The notes under the pieces: model-generated
Databases searched by the model: none
Told to the model about the DNA's origin: nothing
Seen by the model: the letters and a program-made list of their open reading frames with translations, nothing else
Program-made: the position numbers and the translations under genes
Assembly (NCBI RefSeq): GCF_025947145.1
Contig: NZ_CP109999.1
Location: 930,001-994,000 of the forward strand
DNA length: 64,000 bases
Direction of reading: 5' to 3'
DNA from: Flavobacterium sp. N1994
GTDB taxonomy: Bacteria > Bacteroidota > Bacteroidia > Flavobacteriales > Flavobacteriaceae
Shown: positions 1-9,904 of the stretch, in pieces
Position numbering within the stretch: position 1 is the first letter of the stretch
Layout: each line of letters starts with the position of its first letter

Positions 1-3000
1 CTTACGCTTGTTAATGCCGGGTTAATACTACCCAATATCTCATTAATTTTTGTGGTTAAATCAAAAGTCTCAAAGCCAACGGCTCCGGTGTAATCACACA
101 ATGCATAAGGTGTTGGTTGGGTCGCAACTGGGGTCTTGTTGACTATTAATTGGAGTTGAACATAATTAGCACAACCTGTTAGGGTATAAAATACACGAAC
201 ATATATTGTTTGAGTATTAGGTTGAATATTGGTGTAGGAGCTTGGTAAAGGGTTAGCTCCTATTAAAGCATCATCAGGTGTTTCATGATAAGTAACGGAC
301 ACTCCAAGAGGTAGAGGCGCACCCGGAGGTGTTCCTGTTATTTCATTGGTAGCATCTGTTAAATTGAAGGTGCCAAAACCATCATTATTCGGATCACATA
401 TTTGCAGTGGTGTCGGAGTAATGGCCACTGGCCCTTGAGTTACGCGTAATAATTGTGTCGTGGTAGCATAACATCCTGTAGCATTATTCTCTACTCGTAT
501 GTATACAATCTCTGTATCAAATCCTAAATAAGTCTGTGGGGTTGGTATAGGATTGGTAAGAGTTTGTGCATCAGCAAGTGAATGGTAATAGGTTACCGTT
601 ACTCCTGTAACGCCACCTGTTACTGTTCCTTCATTTACAGTCAAATTAAATACTGCTGTTGGAGATATTCCATTACTACATTGAAAGATAGGCTGTGGTA
701 AAACCGCCACTGGTAATGGATTAACAATCAAGTTAAAGAAACCTGTCGTATTACAACCTGTAATATTGTCACTAATGTTTATCCAAATCTTTTGTGGATT
801 ACTAATGTTGGAATAAAAATTAGGCAAAGCATTAGTTTGAGCTTGAGCATCGGCTAAGGTTTCATAATAACTTACTGTTACTCCTAATTGTCCATTGGCA
901 ACTTCCAAACTTTTGGTTCCTAAATCAAAAACCTCTACTCCATCACCCGGATTGTTGATATCACAAAGTAGATAATCTGTGATGTTTGGATTAGGTAGTG
1001 GAATAGGATTAACTATTAGATTAAAAGAGGTCGTCGAATAACAACTCGGTGAACCTAAATTATATGCTCTAACATAAATTGTTTGAAATCCAGCATTATT
1101 AATATTACAATACGGACTTGTTAGTGGATTGGCTCCTGTTTGAGCATTGGTTGGGGTCTCGTGATAGGTAATAACAACATTAGGATTAGTACTTATCTCT
1201 ATGTCTTTTGTTGTTAAAGTAAAACAATAAATACCATCATTATTTAAACTGTCATCGCAAACTACATAATCTGTAGGGGTATTGATTGTTGGTGCAACAT
1301 TTACAGTGATTGTAGCAGAGCCTGTTTGAACCTGAGAACAAGTTGTTGAACTCGCATCTTGAACACTTTTCAAATCGTAAATAAAAGTACCTGCTGTTGA
1401 TGTTGGCGCATTAATTAATAATACATTATTTCCACCCGATGTCTGAACTGTTGGCTGCAGAACATTGTTAATAGAATATGTAAATGTGTAGGGAGGAGTC
1501 CCATTGGCGCCAGTAAATGATATCTGTGGTGATGTGGAATTTAAACAAACTGATGTGGTTCCTGAAATAGTTGCAGTTGGTAGAGTATTTACTGTAATCG
1601 TTACAGAACCTAGTTGTGGTTGTGAACAAGCTGGTGTAGTAGAACTTGAAACACTTACTAATTGATAGGTAAATACTCCTCCAGTTGATGTTGATACTGG
1701 TAAAGTTACACTATTACCTGATGTGGTTGAAATTGTCTGAGACACTCCACTAGGATCTAAATAAGTGAATGTATATGGTGCTACTCCATTAGAGCCTGTA
1801 AAGGTTATTAATGGACTTGGTGCGTTTTGACAAACTGCTGTGGTTCCTGATATAGTTGCCGTTGACAAAGGATTAATAGTAACAGTAACAGAACCAACTT
1901 GTGGTTGTGAGCAAACTGGTGTTCCAGAGCCAGCTACACTAACTAATTGGTATGTAAATGTTCCTGCTATAGTAGTTGATACTGGAAGTGTTACACTATT
2001 TCCAACTGTAGTTGTAATTGTTTGTGAACCCAAAGCTGGATCTAAATAAGTAAAAGTATACGGTGCAATTCCATTGGCTCCTGTAAATGTAATTGAAGGA
2101 CTTGAAGAATTTTGACAAACAGTGGTTGTTCCAGATATGGTAGCAGTTGGAAGCGGATTAACTGTAACTGTTGCAGAGCCAACTTGTGCTTGTGAACAAA
2201 GAGTAGATCCTGAATCTGAAACACTAACTAATTGATAAGTAAAAGTCCCAGCAGTTGCAGTAGAAACTGGAAGTGTCACGCTATTTCCGACCGTAGTTGT
2301 TATGGTATGAGAAACTGCAGCTGGATCTAAATAAGTAAAGGTATAAGGTGCCGTCCCATTAGCTCCTGTCCACGTTATTACTGGATTTGATGTATTTTGA
2401 CAAACAGCCGTAGTCCCTGTAATAGTTGCCGTTGGTAGAGGATTGACTGTAATTGTTGCAGAACCAACTTGAGGTTGAGAACAAGCTGGTGTACTGGAAC
2501 TTGAAACACTCACTAATTGGTATGTGAATGTGCCAGCCGTAGAAGTAGATACTGGCAATGTAACACTATTTCCAACTGTTGTTGTTATAGTATGAGAAAC
2601 TAAAGCTGGATCTAAATAAGTAAAGGTGTATGGTGCAATTCCATTGGCTCCTGTAAATGTAATTGAAGGACTTGAAGAATTTTGACAAACAGTGGTTGTT
2701 CCAGATATGGTAGCAGTTGGAATCGGATTAACTGTAACTGTTGCAGAGCCAACTTGTGCTGGTGAACAAAGAGTAGATCCTGAATCTAAAACACTAACTA
2801 ATTGGTAAGTAAAAGTCCCAGCAGTTGCAGTAGAAACCGGAAGTGTCACGCTATTTCCAACCGTAGTTGTTATGGTATGAGAAACCGAAGCTGGGTCTAA
2901 ATAAGTAAAGGTATAAGGTGCAGTTCCATTAGCGCCTGTCCACGTTATTACTGGATTTGATGTATTTTGACAAACGGCCGTAGTTCCTGTAATAGTTGCT

Positions 3001-4634
3001 GTTGGTATAGGATTTACTGTAATTGTTGCAGAACCAACTTGAGGTTGTGAACAAGCTGGTGTGCTGGAACTTGAAACACTCACTAATTGGTATGTAAATG
3101 TGCCAGCCGTAGAAGTTGATACTGGTAATGTAACACTATTCCCAACTGTTGTTGTAATAGTATGAGAAACCAAAGCTGGATCTAAATAAGTAAAGGTGTA
3201 TGGTGCAATTCCATTGGCTCCTGTAAATGTAATTGAAGGATTTGGTGTGTTTTGACATACAGCAGTAGTTCCAGAAATTGTTGCCGTTGGCAATGGATTT
3301 ACTATTAATTGAAAATTTCCAGTACCATAAGTAGCATGGTTTGCATTTTCTTCTAATCTGATGTAAATCGTCTGTGGATTTGAAGTATTATTAAAAGAGT
3401 TTATGGGGTTAATTGCACCTGTATCGGCATCGGCAGCTGCTTGACTTAAATGATAGGTAACAGTATAATTGGCTGGAGGATTGCCTCCTAAGGCTATAGC
3501 TGTCTGAGGCGTAAAATCAAAAGTGGCAATTCCATCATTAGAAGGGTCATCACAAACAACAAGGTTTGGTGTTGGTGCAGGCTGAATAGTACAAACAGTA
3601 CAACCAATTGTAAATGGGAAAACAGAAGTACAACCACTTGATGAGGCACTATTATCTGTTATTGACAAATAAATCGTTTCTCCACAAGTAGCAGCATATG
3701 CAGCGGGATTTGCTATAGGATTTGATGTTAGTTGCGCATCATTAGCAGTATGATGGTAAGAAATATCATAATCTCCGGGATTTAAACCCGTCCCAGTAAA
3801 AATACTTGTTGAGTTTTGTGTTAGATTAAAATTAGGAATGTTATTACATTGACTTAAATTAGAAGGCGGATTAATTGGTGGGGGGGCATTAAAAGAAACC
3901 GTTGCAGTATCAGTGGAATTGGCTACACAACCTGGTTTATTCACAACTACAGTATAGGTACCAGGTTGAGTAACAGTAATAGATTGTGTATTTCCAGCAA
4001 TAGGACCCGTTACTGATGAAGACCATTGATAGCTTGTAGCTCCCACAATGTTTGCTGTTAAAATAGCTTGACCACCTGAACAAATTACTTGATTAGGAAC
4101 ATCCAATGGACAAATAATATTACAATCTGTAGCACCAGCACTAGCTTGACCAGTGTTGGTTTGTGTTAAGGTAATATGTCCTGCAGTTCCATGATAATTG
4201 GTCAATAATACAACATAAATTTCTCCCACTTGGGCATTGGGAATTGTAAAAAATTCATCTGCGGCTATTGAATAACTACAAGCTACTTCTGATGAAGGGT
4301 TCAAATTTGCTGGACCACAAGCTGGAGTTGTAAAAGGGCCCCATGCAATAAAATCAACATCACGAGGCGTTCCTCCATTGTCCACTTGTGAAATATGAAA
4401 GTCTATATTACCTGCTAAACCAATCTGCATGTAAAACCAAGCTGGATTGGGTTGCGTTCCAAGACAATCATAATTTACATCTGTTTGAGCTGTTGTACCG
4501 GTAGAATTAGGGAAGGTTAAGGCTGAGCCCCCTGCGCAAAATGCGGTTGAAGCGCCACAACTAGCCCCTTGAGAAAATATATTATTTATTGAGAATAAAC
4601 TAAATATAAGTAGATAGCAATAAATTTTTTTCAT
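1..4634 (-). CDS. Giant secreted repeat protein, probable T9SS substrate (3' end outside window)
   Basis: The frame is open from an ATG at 4634 to the left edge, so at least 1544 residues are visible and the C-terminus is missing. A signal peptide (MKK, then a hydrophobic stretch, cleavage near FSQ-GAS at about residue 23) starts the protein. About residues 25-170 form a Cys-containing N-terminal domain, followed by an Ig/PKD-like module. A central array of about seven 95-residue Thr/Ser-rich modules lies at DNA 1303-3300, each containing motifs like TATISGTT, APYTFTYLDP and NSVTLPVST. Towards the left edge are further modules of about 94 residues with FDLT and TIYVRV motifs. This build is typical of flavobacterial gliding or adhesion proteins exported by the T9SS and sorted by a C-terminal domain, which is not visible here. 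Surface location is inferred. A lectin- or SprB-like adhesin role is possible but unproven. Confidence 0.85.
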   Translation of the reverse strand, partial: MKKIYCYLLIFSLFSINNIFSQGASCGASTAFCAGGSALTFPNSTGTTAQTDVNYDCLGTQPNPAWFYMQIGLAGNIDFHISQVDNGGTPRDVDFIAWGPFTTPACGPANLNPSSEVACSYSIAADEFFTIPNAQVGEIYVVLLTNYHGTAGHITLTQTNTGQASAGATDCNIICPLDVPNQVICSGGQAILTANIVGATSYQWSSSVTGPIAGNTQSITVTQPGTYTVVVNKPGCVANSTDTATVSFNAPPPINPPSNLSQCNNIPNFNLTQNSTSIFTGTGLNPGDYDISYHHTANDAQLTSNPIANPAAYAATCGETIYLSITDNSASSSGCTSVFPFTIGCTVCTIQPAPTPNLVVCDDPSNDGIATFDFTPQTAIALGGNPPANYTVTYHLSQAAADADTGAINPINSFNNTSNPQTIYIRLEENANHATYGTGNFQLIVNPLPTATISGTTAVCQNTPNPSITFTGANGIAPYTFTYLDPALVSHTITTTVGNSVTLPVSTSTAGTFTYQLVSVSSSSTPACSQPQVGSATITVNPIPTATITGTTAVCQNTSNPVITWTGANGTAPYTFTYLDPASVSHTITTTVGNSVTLPVSTATAGTFTYQLVSVLDSGSTLCSPAQVGSATVTVNPIPTATISGTTTVCQNSSSPSITFTGANGIAPYTFTYLDPALVSHTITTTVGNSVTLPVSTSTAGTFTYQLVSVSSSSTPACSQPQVGSATITVNPLPTATITGTTAVCQNTSNPVITWTGANGTAPYTFTYLDPAAVSHTITTTVGNSVTLPVSTATAGTFTYQLVSVSDSGSTLCSQAQVGSATVTVNPLPTATISGTTTVCQNSSSPSITFTGANGIAPYTFTYLDPALGSQTITTTVGNSVTLPVSTTIAGTFTYQLVSVAGSGTPVCSQPQVGSVTVTINPLSTATISGTTAVCQNAPSPLITFTGSNGVAPYTFTYLDPSGVSQTISTTSGNSVTLPVSTSTGGVFTYQLVSVSSSTTPACSQPQLGSVTITVNTLPTATISGTTSVCLNSTSPQISFTGANGTPPYTFTYSINNVLQPTVQTSGGNNVLLINAPTSTAGTFIYDLKSVQDASSTTCSQVQTGSATITVNVAPTINTPTDYVVCDDSLNNDGIYCFTLTTKDIEISTNPNVVITYHETPTNAQTGANPLTSPYCNINNAGFQTIYVRAYNLGSPSCYSTTSFNLIVNPIPLPNPNITDYLLCDINNPGDGVEVFDLGTKSLEVANGQLGVTVSYYETLADAQAQTNALPNFYSNISNPQKIWINISDNITGCNTTGFFNLIVNPLPVAVLPQPIFQCSNGISPTAVFNLTVNEGTVTGGVTGVTVTYYHSLADAQTLTNPIPTPQTYLGFDTEIVYIRVENNATGCYATTTQLLRVTQGPVAITPTPLQICDPNNDGFGTFNLTDATNEITGTPPGAPLPLGVSVTYHETPDDALIGANPLPSSYTNIQPNTQTIYVRVFYTLTGCANYVQLQLIVNKTPVATQPTPYALCDYTGAVGFETFDLTTKINEILGSINPALTSV
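1303..3300 (-). repeat. Seven ~285-bp coding tandem repeats with a 570-bp higher-order unit
   Basis: Repeat boundaries, taken at the segment reading 'actgtaa..gcagagcc' on the plus strand, fall at about 1303, 1591, 1876, 2161, 2446, 2731 and 3016, a period of 285 bp (95 codons; 288 once). Units at 2161 and 2731 resemble each other more than their neighbours, as do those at 2446 and 3016. A 570-bp pair is therefore directly repeated. The in-frame period means recombination would change protein length without breaking the frame. Confidence 0.9.
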
Positions 4635-4747
4635 GTTGTAAGTCAATTTTTGGAGCGAAATTTACATAAATTAAAGAAATATTAAATCCAAAAGATTAAT
4701 TATTTTCAAATATTAACACATCCAGATGGAGTTTAAATATTATTATT

Positions 4748-4755
4748 TATCTTTG
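4748..4755 (+). promoter_or_regulatory. Candidate -7 box (TATCTTTG) for folE
   Basis: TATCTTTG matches the Bacteroidota -7 consensus TAnnTTTG and lies 38 bp before the folE ATG. No clear -33 TTG is visible upstream. It sits in the divergent gap between folE and the giant gene on the left. Confidence 0.5.
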
Positions 4756-4793
4756 TTCTCTTATTCTAAAACCCCAATTAATTCTTTTATTTA

Positions 4794-5465
4794 ATGATAA
4801 ATAATGATGATTTTCAGGATGAATTAGGAAATAGTCATATTGCGACTAGTGCTCAAAATCCTGTGCGAGAAGACGCTTTCAACATAAATGATGAGGAAAA
4901 AATTAACTCCATTAAGAAAGATGTAGAGAACATTCTCAAAACTTTAGGAATGGACTTAACAGACGATAGTTTGAAAGGAACTCCAAATCGTGTAGCAAAG
5001 ATGTTTGTGAAAGAAATTTTTGGCGGATTAAATCCTAATAAAAAACCAAGTTCTTCTACTTTTCAAAATAATTATAAATACGGTGAGATGTTAGTAGAGA
5101 AAAATATTACCCTCTACTCTACTTGTGAACATCACTTATTACCTATTGTTGGTCGTGCTCATGTTGCCTATATTTCAAATGGAACTGTAGTGGGGCTTTC
5201 AAAAATGAACCGTATTGTAGATTATTTTGCCAAAAGACCTCAAGTACAAGAGCGTTTGACTATGCAAATTGTACAAGAATTGCAAAAAGTCTTAGGTACT
5301 GAAGATGTAGCTTGTGTTATTGATGCCAAACATTTATGTGTCAATTCTAGAGGCATAAGAGACATTGAAAGTAGCACCGTAACTTCTGAATTTGGAGGAA
5401 AATTCAAAGAAGACCAAACTCGAAGAGAATTCCTAGACTATATTCGATTAGAAACTAATTTTTAA
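4794..5465 (+). CDS. folE: GTP cyclohydrolase I
   Basis: Catalyses the opening step of tetrahydrofolate/pterin synthesis, GTP to dihydroneopterin triphosphate, in the cytosol. The 223-residue product has the family's usual length. The zinc and active-site motif STCEHHLLP has its Cys at residue 111, and CVNSRGI supplies the second zinc Cys at residue 182. The SKMNRIVDYFAKRPQVQERL helix is also characteristic of type I enzymes. The N-terminal 35 residues are acidic and variable. ATG 4794 follows a TAnnTTTG box by 38 bp. It precedes cysS by 79 bp, with a hairpin element between. Confidence 0.96.
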   Translation: MINNDDFQDELGNSHIATSAQNPVREDAFNINDEEKINSIKKDVENILKTLGMDLTDDSLKGTPNRVAKMFVKEIFGGLNPNKKPSSSTFQNNYKYGEMLVEKNITLYSTCEHHLLPIVGRAHVAYISNGTVVGLSKMNRIVDYFAKRPQVQERLTMQIVQELQKVLGTEDVACVIDAKHLCVNSRGIRDIESSTVTSEFGGKFKEDQTRREFLDYIRLETNF

Positions 5466-5544
5466 TAGCCCAGATTGAAGTGGTATCCTTTTTCTTGCTA
5501 AAGAAAAAGATATAACGGAAAGCTGGAAATAGCTCCTAACAAAA
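5466..5544 (+). repeat. Intergenic hairpin element between folE and cysS
   Basis: The gap contains a perfect A/T-rich hairpin (CTTTTTCTT gct AAAGAAAAAG, about 5490-5511) flanked by 'tagccc' on the left and 'agctcctaa' on the right. From memory, closely similar sequences (agccc...tcc-hairpin-...cgga.agc.gga...agctcctaa) occur downstream of many flavobacterial genes. This is probably a dispersed element that may act as a terminator or processing site. Only one copy is seen here. Confidence 0.5.
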
Positions 5545-7023
5545 ATGCAACTTTACAAAGACCAATCACTCAAAATATACAATTCCCTTTCGGGAGAAAA
5601 AGAACTTTTTAAACCGGTTCATGCTGGCAACATTGGCATGTATGTTTGTGGCCCAACGGTCTATAGCAATGTGCATTTAGGCAATGTGCGTACTTTTATG
5701 TCGTTTGATATGATTTTTCGTTATTTTCTGCATTTGGGATATAAAGTCCGTTATGTTAGAAATATTACTGATGTGGGTCATATTGTAGATGATGTTGATG
5801 ATGGCGAAGATAAAATTGCTAAAAAAGCCCGTGTGGAGCAATTAGAACCTATGGAAATTGTACAACGTTATACGGTAGATTTTCATGATGTTTTAAATCA
5901 GTTTAATTTTTTACCGCCAAGTATTGAGCCTACTGCAACAGGGCACATCATTGAACAAATTGCAATCGTTAGTCAAATTATTGAAAAAGGATTTGCCTAC
6001 GAAAAGAATGGCTCTGTCTATTTTGATGTAGTGAAATTTAATGAAACCAATCATTACGGAAAATTAAGTGGCAGAAACATTGATGAAATGCTTGCTAATA
6101 CTCGAGATACAGACGGACAGAGTGATAAGAAAAACCCACAAGATTTTGCGCTTTGGAAAAAAGCCGAACCTGAGCACATTATGCGCTGGCCTTCGCCTTG
6201 GGGAGTTGGTTTCCCAGGTTGGCATTTAGAATGTACGGCTATGAGTACTAAATATCTTGGTGAAACCTTTGATATTCACGGAGGCGGAATGGATTTAAAG
6301 TTCCCGCATCACGAATGTGAAATTGCTCAAAATGAAGCTTGTACTGGTCATAGTCCTGTAAACTATTGGATGCATGCTAATATGTTGACCTTGAATGGTA
6401 AAAAAATGTCAAAGTCTACTGGAAATAATATTTTGCCAAGTGAAATTTACCATGGCGGAAGTCCGTTTTTGAGTAAAGCTTTCTCTGCTAATGTGGCTCG
6501 TTTCTTTATGATGCAAGCGCATTACAGAAGCATACTCGATTTTACCAATGACGGAATTGTAGCTGCTGAAAAAGGATTCAACCGTTTGATGGAAGGCATG
6601 GATATTGTCAAAAATTTACAACCCAGTTCAAGTTCATCGATAGCTATTTCGGCATGGAAACAGCAATGTTACGATGCTATGAATGATGATTTTAATACGC
6701 CTATTTTGATAGCCAACTTGTTTGAAGGCATCAAATATGTTAATTTAATCAATGACGGAAAAGAAACTGTGACGGCTGAAGATTTGAAAACCCTTTCGGA
6801 AACATTGCACACTTTTACTTTTGATGTCATTGGAATCAGAGATGAAAAAACTTCGGCGGATAACTCTGAAAAACTTAGCGGTGTTGTTGAAATGCTAATA
6901 GGAATGAGAGAAGAAGCGCGAGCCAATAAAAACTTTGCCCTTTCGGATCAAATTCGGGATCAATTGTTAGCCCTAGGAATCCAACTTAAAGACGGAAAAG
7001 AAGGAACCACATTTAGTATATAA
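5545..7023 (+). CDS. cysS: Cysteinyl-tRNA synthetase
   Basis: Charges tRNA-Cys with cysteine. This class I synthetase has 492 residues, the normal length. The N-terminal [14 protein letters not shown] carries the HIGH-type motif, and KKMSKSTGN is the KMSKS loop. Zinc-binding residues are visible in MYVCGPTV, in [10 protein letters not shown] and in the [11 protein letters not shown] segment. The C-terminal region holds the helical DALR-type domain. The gene lies 9 bp before yidD and is probably co-transcribed with it. Confidence 0.97.
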   Translation: MQLYKDQSLKIYNSLSGEKELFKPVHAGNIGMYVCGPTVYSNVHLGNVRTFMSFDMIFRYFLHLGYKVRYVRNITDVGHIVDDVDDGEDKIAKKARVEQLEPMEIVQRYTVDFHDVLNQFNFLPPSIEPTATGHIIEQIAIVSQIIEKGFAYEKNGSVYFDVVKFNETNHYGKLSGRNIDEMLANTRDTDGQSDKKNPQDFALWKKAEPEHIMRWPSPWGVGFPGWHLECTAMSTKYLGETFDIHGGGMDLKFPHHECEIAQNEACTGHSPVNYWMHANMLTLNGKKMSKSTGNNILPSEIYHGGSPFLSKAFSANVARFFMMQAHYRSILDFTNDGIVAAEKGFNRLMEGMDIVKNLQPSSSSSIAISAWKQQCYDAMNDDFNTPILIANLFEGIKYVNLINDGKETVTAEDLKTLSETLHTFTFDVIGIRDEKTSADNSEKLSGVVEMLIGMREEARANKNFALSDQIRDQLLALGIQLKDGKEGTTFSI

Positions 7024-7032
7024 TCTAAAGCA

Positions 7033-7275
7033 ATGTTGAAGAAAATTATAATTGCTCCATTTTTAGTGCTTATCTATTTTTACAAAATTATAATTTCTCC
7101 TTTGATGCCATCTAGTTGTCGGTTTCAACCCACTTGCTCGAGTTATTTTATTGAAGCACTAAAAGTTCATGGGTTATTTAAAGGAACTTATTTAGGGCTA
7201 AATAGAATTTCAAGATGCCACCCTTGGGGAAAAAATGGCTATGATCCTGTACCTGAAAAAAAAGGCGGTCATTAA
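7033..7275 (+). CDS. yidD: Membrane protein insertion efficiency factor YidD
   Basis: This 80-residue protein has one amphipathic/hydrophobic N-terminal stretch and the family's three-cysteine core ([18 protein letters not shown]), followed by [17 protein letters not shown]. YidD proteins associate with the inner membrane and assist YidC-dependent insertion. The length and motif order match the family well. It follows cysS by 9 bp and lies 76 bp before lgt. In many bacteria yidD sits beside yidC or rnpA; here it is with cysS and lgt. Confidence 0.95.
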   Translation: MLKKIIIAPFLVLIYFYKIIISPLMPSSCRFQPTCSSYFIEALKVHGLFKGTYLGLNRISRCHPWGKNGYDPVPEKKGGH

Positions 7276-7351
7276 AGTTTCCTTAATTTATTCTAACTTT
7301 TAGAACAAAACACTATTTTTACACCTAAACTAAAGCAAAAAACAATCAATC

Positions 7352-8266
7352 ATGATTTGGAATCCATCAGAAGGAATTAATATTGGTTTTTTTACTATCC
7401 GATTTTATAGTTTAATGTTTGTCGTTGCCTTTGGTCTTGGATGGTACATCATGAAATACATTTTCAAAAAAGAAAATGAACCACTAGAAAAATTAGACAC
7501 TTTATTTATATGGACCGTAATTGCAACGCTTCTTGGCGCACGTTTAGGTCATGTGTTTTTTTACGATTGGGAATATTACAGAAATAATCTGTTAGAAATT
7601 TTACTTCCATTTCGTTTTAGTCCAAAATTTGAATTTACTGGTTTTCAAGGATTAGCTAGTCATGGTGCTGCAGTTGCCATAATTCTTACGATGTATTTCT
7701 ACAGCAAAAAAGTCATCAAAAGACCTATACTTTGGGTTTTAGACCGAGTGGTAATTCCAGTAGCTTGCGGTGCAATTTTTGTTAGAATTGGAAATTTCTT
7801 TAACTCCGAAATTGTGGGTAAAGTAACCGATTCTCCTCTAGGGATTCGATTTGTTAGAGATTATTATTCTCCTAAAGATGTAGTGAATGATACTCATATT
7901 TCAAATGTTAATGAGGCCTATCATGCCTTAGTGACCGATCCAAAATATGCTGCTCTTTTAGATAAAGTTCCAGCCAAGCATCCAGCGCAATTGTATGAAG
8001 CGTTTGCCTATGTATTTGTATTCTTGATTTTATTTTTCTTGTATTGGAGAACCAAAACTGCTGAAAAACAAGGCTTGTTGTTTGGATACTTCTTAATACT
8101 ACTTTGGTCAGTTCGATTTGTCGTTGAATATGTAAAAGAAAGTCAAGGGGGTATCGAACAATACTTCGGATTACTAACTACCGGACAATGGCTTAGTATC
8201 CCTTTTATACTAATTGGGATTTACTATTTGTTTGTCGCTGAAAAGCCTATTGAAGACGAAATATAA
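7352..8266 (+). CDS. lgt: Prolipoprotein diacylglyceryl transferase
   Basis: Transfers diacylglycerol from phosphatidylglycerol to the lipobox Cys of prolipoproteins in the inner membrane, the first step of lipoprotein maturation. The 304 residues contain about seven membrane segments. The Lgt signature RIGNFFNSEIVG is present, as are the SHGAAVA segment and the HPAQLYEA motif. The length is slightly above the E. coli enzyme. It is followed immediately by a strong terminator at 8273. Several lipoproteins in this window (8380, 30289) would be its substrates. Confidence 0.96.
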   Translation: MIWNPSEGINIGFFTIRFYSLMFVVAFGLGWYIMKYIFKKENEPLEKLDTLFIWTVIATLLGARLGHVFFYDWEYYRNNLLEILLPFRFSPKFEFTGFQGLASHGAAVAIILTMYFYSKKVIKRPILWVLDRVVIPVACGAIFVRIGNFFNSEIVGKVTDSPLGIRFVRDYYSPKDVVNDTHISNVNEAYHALVTDPKYAALLDKVPAKHPAQLYEAFAYVFVFLILFFLYWRTKTAEKQGLLFGYFLILLWSVRFVVEYVKESQGGIEQYFGLLTTGQWLSIPFILIGIYYLFVAEKPIEDEI

Positions 8267-8272
8267 TAAAAC

Positions 8273-8308
8273 AAAAAAGCCCCGATATTAAATCGGGGCT
8301 TTTTTTAT
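8273..8308 (+). terminator. Rho-independent terminator after lgt
   Basis: A hairpin AAAAAAGCCCCGAT/ATCGGGGCTTTTTT with a short A/T loop and a T tail lies 6 bp after the lgt stop. The same stem recurs at 8823, downstream of the next gene. Confidence 0.9.
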
Positions 8309-8337
8309 AAAACATTTTTTTCTTACAAATAAACCTT

Positions 8338-8345
8338 TATTTTTG
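8338..8345 (+). promoter_or_regulatory. -7 box (TATTTTTG) for the lipoprotein gene at 8380
   Basis: TATTTTTG fits TAnnTTTG and lies 34 bp before the ATG, directly after the lgt terminator, so this gene probably has its own transcript. Confidence 0.55.
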
Positions 8346-8379
8346 CCAACATATAAAACCAATTAATTATACACCTTTT

Positions 8380-8805
8380 ATGAAAAGAATTTCAATTATT
8401 ACAATGCTATTAGCCATGTGCATTCTGTTAAACAGTTGTGGAGTTATGTTTGGAGGAAGTAAGTATAACGGAACAATTACTGTCAAGGATCACCCCAATG
8501 CTGAAATCTATGTTAATGGAAAAAAATTAGGAAATGGAACAGCTACCAGTCTTTTTCCTAGAAATAAAGAATTAACTGTTGAAGTAAGAGAGTCAGGTTG
8601 TGAAACAAAAACGCAAACATTTAATAAAGCGTTCCGTACAGGAAATTTTATTTTAAGCGTTGCAAGTTGGGGATTGGTGGGTCTTGGTGTTGATTTAGGT
8701 ACTGGGGCTTGTTATAAACCAGACCATAAAAGTAACCCCGGTGTTAAAAAAGAAAGCACAAAAGATTTTACTTTTACTGTAGATGGACCAACTTGTACTA
8801 AATAA
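8380..8805 (+). CDS. Small PEGA-like lipoprotein
   Basis: A 141-residue predicted lipoprotein. The signal peptide ends in a lipobox (LLNSCG, Cys about residue 20). Residues 30-70 (GTITVKDHPNAEIYVNGKKL) resemble a PEGA-type beta module, often found in surface or cell-wall-associated proteins. A glycine-rich hydrophobic stretch near residues 88-110 could be a membrane-inserting segment. It is a single-gene transcript with its own -7 box and terminator. The exact function is unknown; outer-membrane attachment is inferred from the lipobox. Confidence 0.8.
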   Translation: MKRISIITMLLAMCILLNSCGVMFGGSKYNGTITVKDHPNAEIYVNGKKLGNGTATSLFPRNKELTVEVRESGCETKTQTFNKAFRTGNFILSVASWGLVGLGVDLGTGACYKPDHKSNPGVKKESTKDFTFTVDGPTCTK

Positions 8806-8822
8806 TCAAAATTATATTATAC

Positions 8823-8858
8823 AAAAAAGCCCCGATTTAATATCGGGGCTTTTTTTAT
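8823..8858. terminator. Bidirectional terminator between the lipoprotein gene and rluD
   Basis: A hairpin AAAAAAGCCCCGAT/ATCGGGGCTTTTTT with A and T tails on both sides lies between two convergent genes. It uses the same GCCCCGAT stem as the terminator at 8273. Confidence 0.9.
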
Positions 8859-9904
8859 TCTTCTTCTTCTTGATTAGCATTTGACTTAGCATAGTTGCGC
8901 CATTTCTCAATGCAATCTGTCATGTCTTTTGGTAACTCAGTATCAAATCGCATGTATTCTTTTGTTGTGGGATGAATGAATCCCAATGTTTTAGCATGAA
9001 GCGCTTGTCTTGGCAAGGTCTTGAAACAATTGTCTATAAATTGTTTGTATTTGGTAAAAGTGGTACCCTTCAAAATCAAATCCCCTCCATAACGTTCATC
9101 ATTGAATAAAGTATGCCCAATGTATTTCATGTGCACCCGAATTTGATGTGTTCTTCCGGTTTCTAATTTGCAGGAAACCAAAGTAACATAACCAAAACGC
9201 TCTAACACTTTGTAATGTGTAACTGCATGTTTTCCTATCTCTCCATCGGGAAAAACGGCCATTTGCATTCTATCTTTTACGTGACGTGCAATATTGCCTT
9301 CTATAGTTCCTTCCTCTTCTTTAACATTCCCCCAAACCAAAGCAATATATTCACGTTCGGTGGTTTTGTCTTCAAATTGCTTGGCCAAATGCGTCATAGC
9401 TTGCTCTGTTTTGGCAACGACTAAAAGTCCAGATGTATTTTTATCTATTCTATGAACTAATCCTGGGCGATCGCTAGAATTTTTAGGCAAGTTTTCAAAA
9501 TGAAATGCCAAAGCATTGACTAAGGTTCCTGTATAATTTCCGTGACCGGGATGCACTACTAATCCTGGTGGTTTATTGATTAATAATAACGATTCATCTT
9601 CATAAACAATATCCAAAGGAATATCTTCAGGAAGAATTAAATTTTCAAAAGGAGGATGGGATAACATCACGCGAACTACATCAAAAGGCTTAACTCTGTA
9701 ATTGGACTTTACCGGAATATCATTGACCCAGATGTTTCCGTCTTCTGCCGCTTTCTGAATTTTATTTCGTGTGGCATTTGCAATCAACTGCATCAGGAAT
9801 TTATCTACACGCAATAACGATTGCCCTTTGTCAGCGACATGTCTATGGTGTTCGAATAATTCCTCTTCTTCTAATTCGGGCGTAGTATCAGGATTATTGT
9901 CCAT
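8855..9904 (-). CDS. RluA/RluD family 23S rRNA pseudouridine synthase
   Basis: Predicted to isomerise uridines in 23S rRNA to pseudouridine. Of 349 residues, about 30-95 form an S4 RNA-binding domain (LLRVDKFLMQLI...). The catalytic domain contains the HRIDKNTSGLLVVAKT motif, with the catalytic Asp in R-I-D, and RTHQIRVHMKYIGH near the end of the core. The C-terminus is acidic (NANQEEEE). It overlaps the upstream PASTA gene by 11 bp, indicating translational coupling. RluD is the most likely orthologue; other RluA-type specificities cannot be excluded. Confidence 0.92.
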   Translation of the reverse strand: MDNNPDTTPELEEEELFEHHRHVADKGQSLLRVDKFLMQLIANATRNKIQKAAEDGNIWVNDIPVKSNYRVKPFDVVRVMLSHPPFENLILPEDIPLDIVYEDESLLLINKPPGLVVHPGHGNYTGTLVNALAFHFENLPKNSSDRPGLVHRIDKNTSGLLVVAKTEQAMTHLAKQFEDKTTEREYIALVWGNVKEEEGTIEGNIARHVKDRMQMAVFPDGEIGKHAVTHYKVLERFGYVTLVSCKLETGRTHQIRVHMKYIGHTLFNDERYGGDLILKGTTFTKYKQFIDNCFKTLPRQALHAKTLGFIHPTTKEYMRFDTELPKDMTDCIEKWRNYAKSNANQEEEE

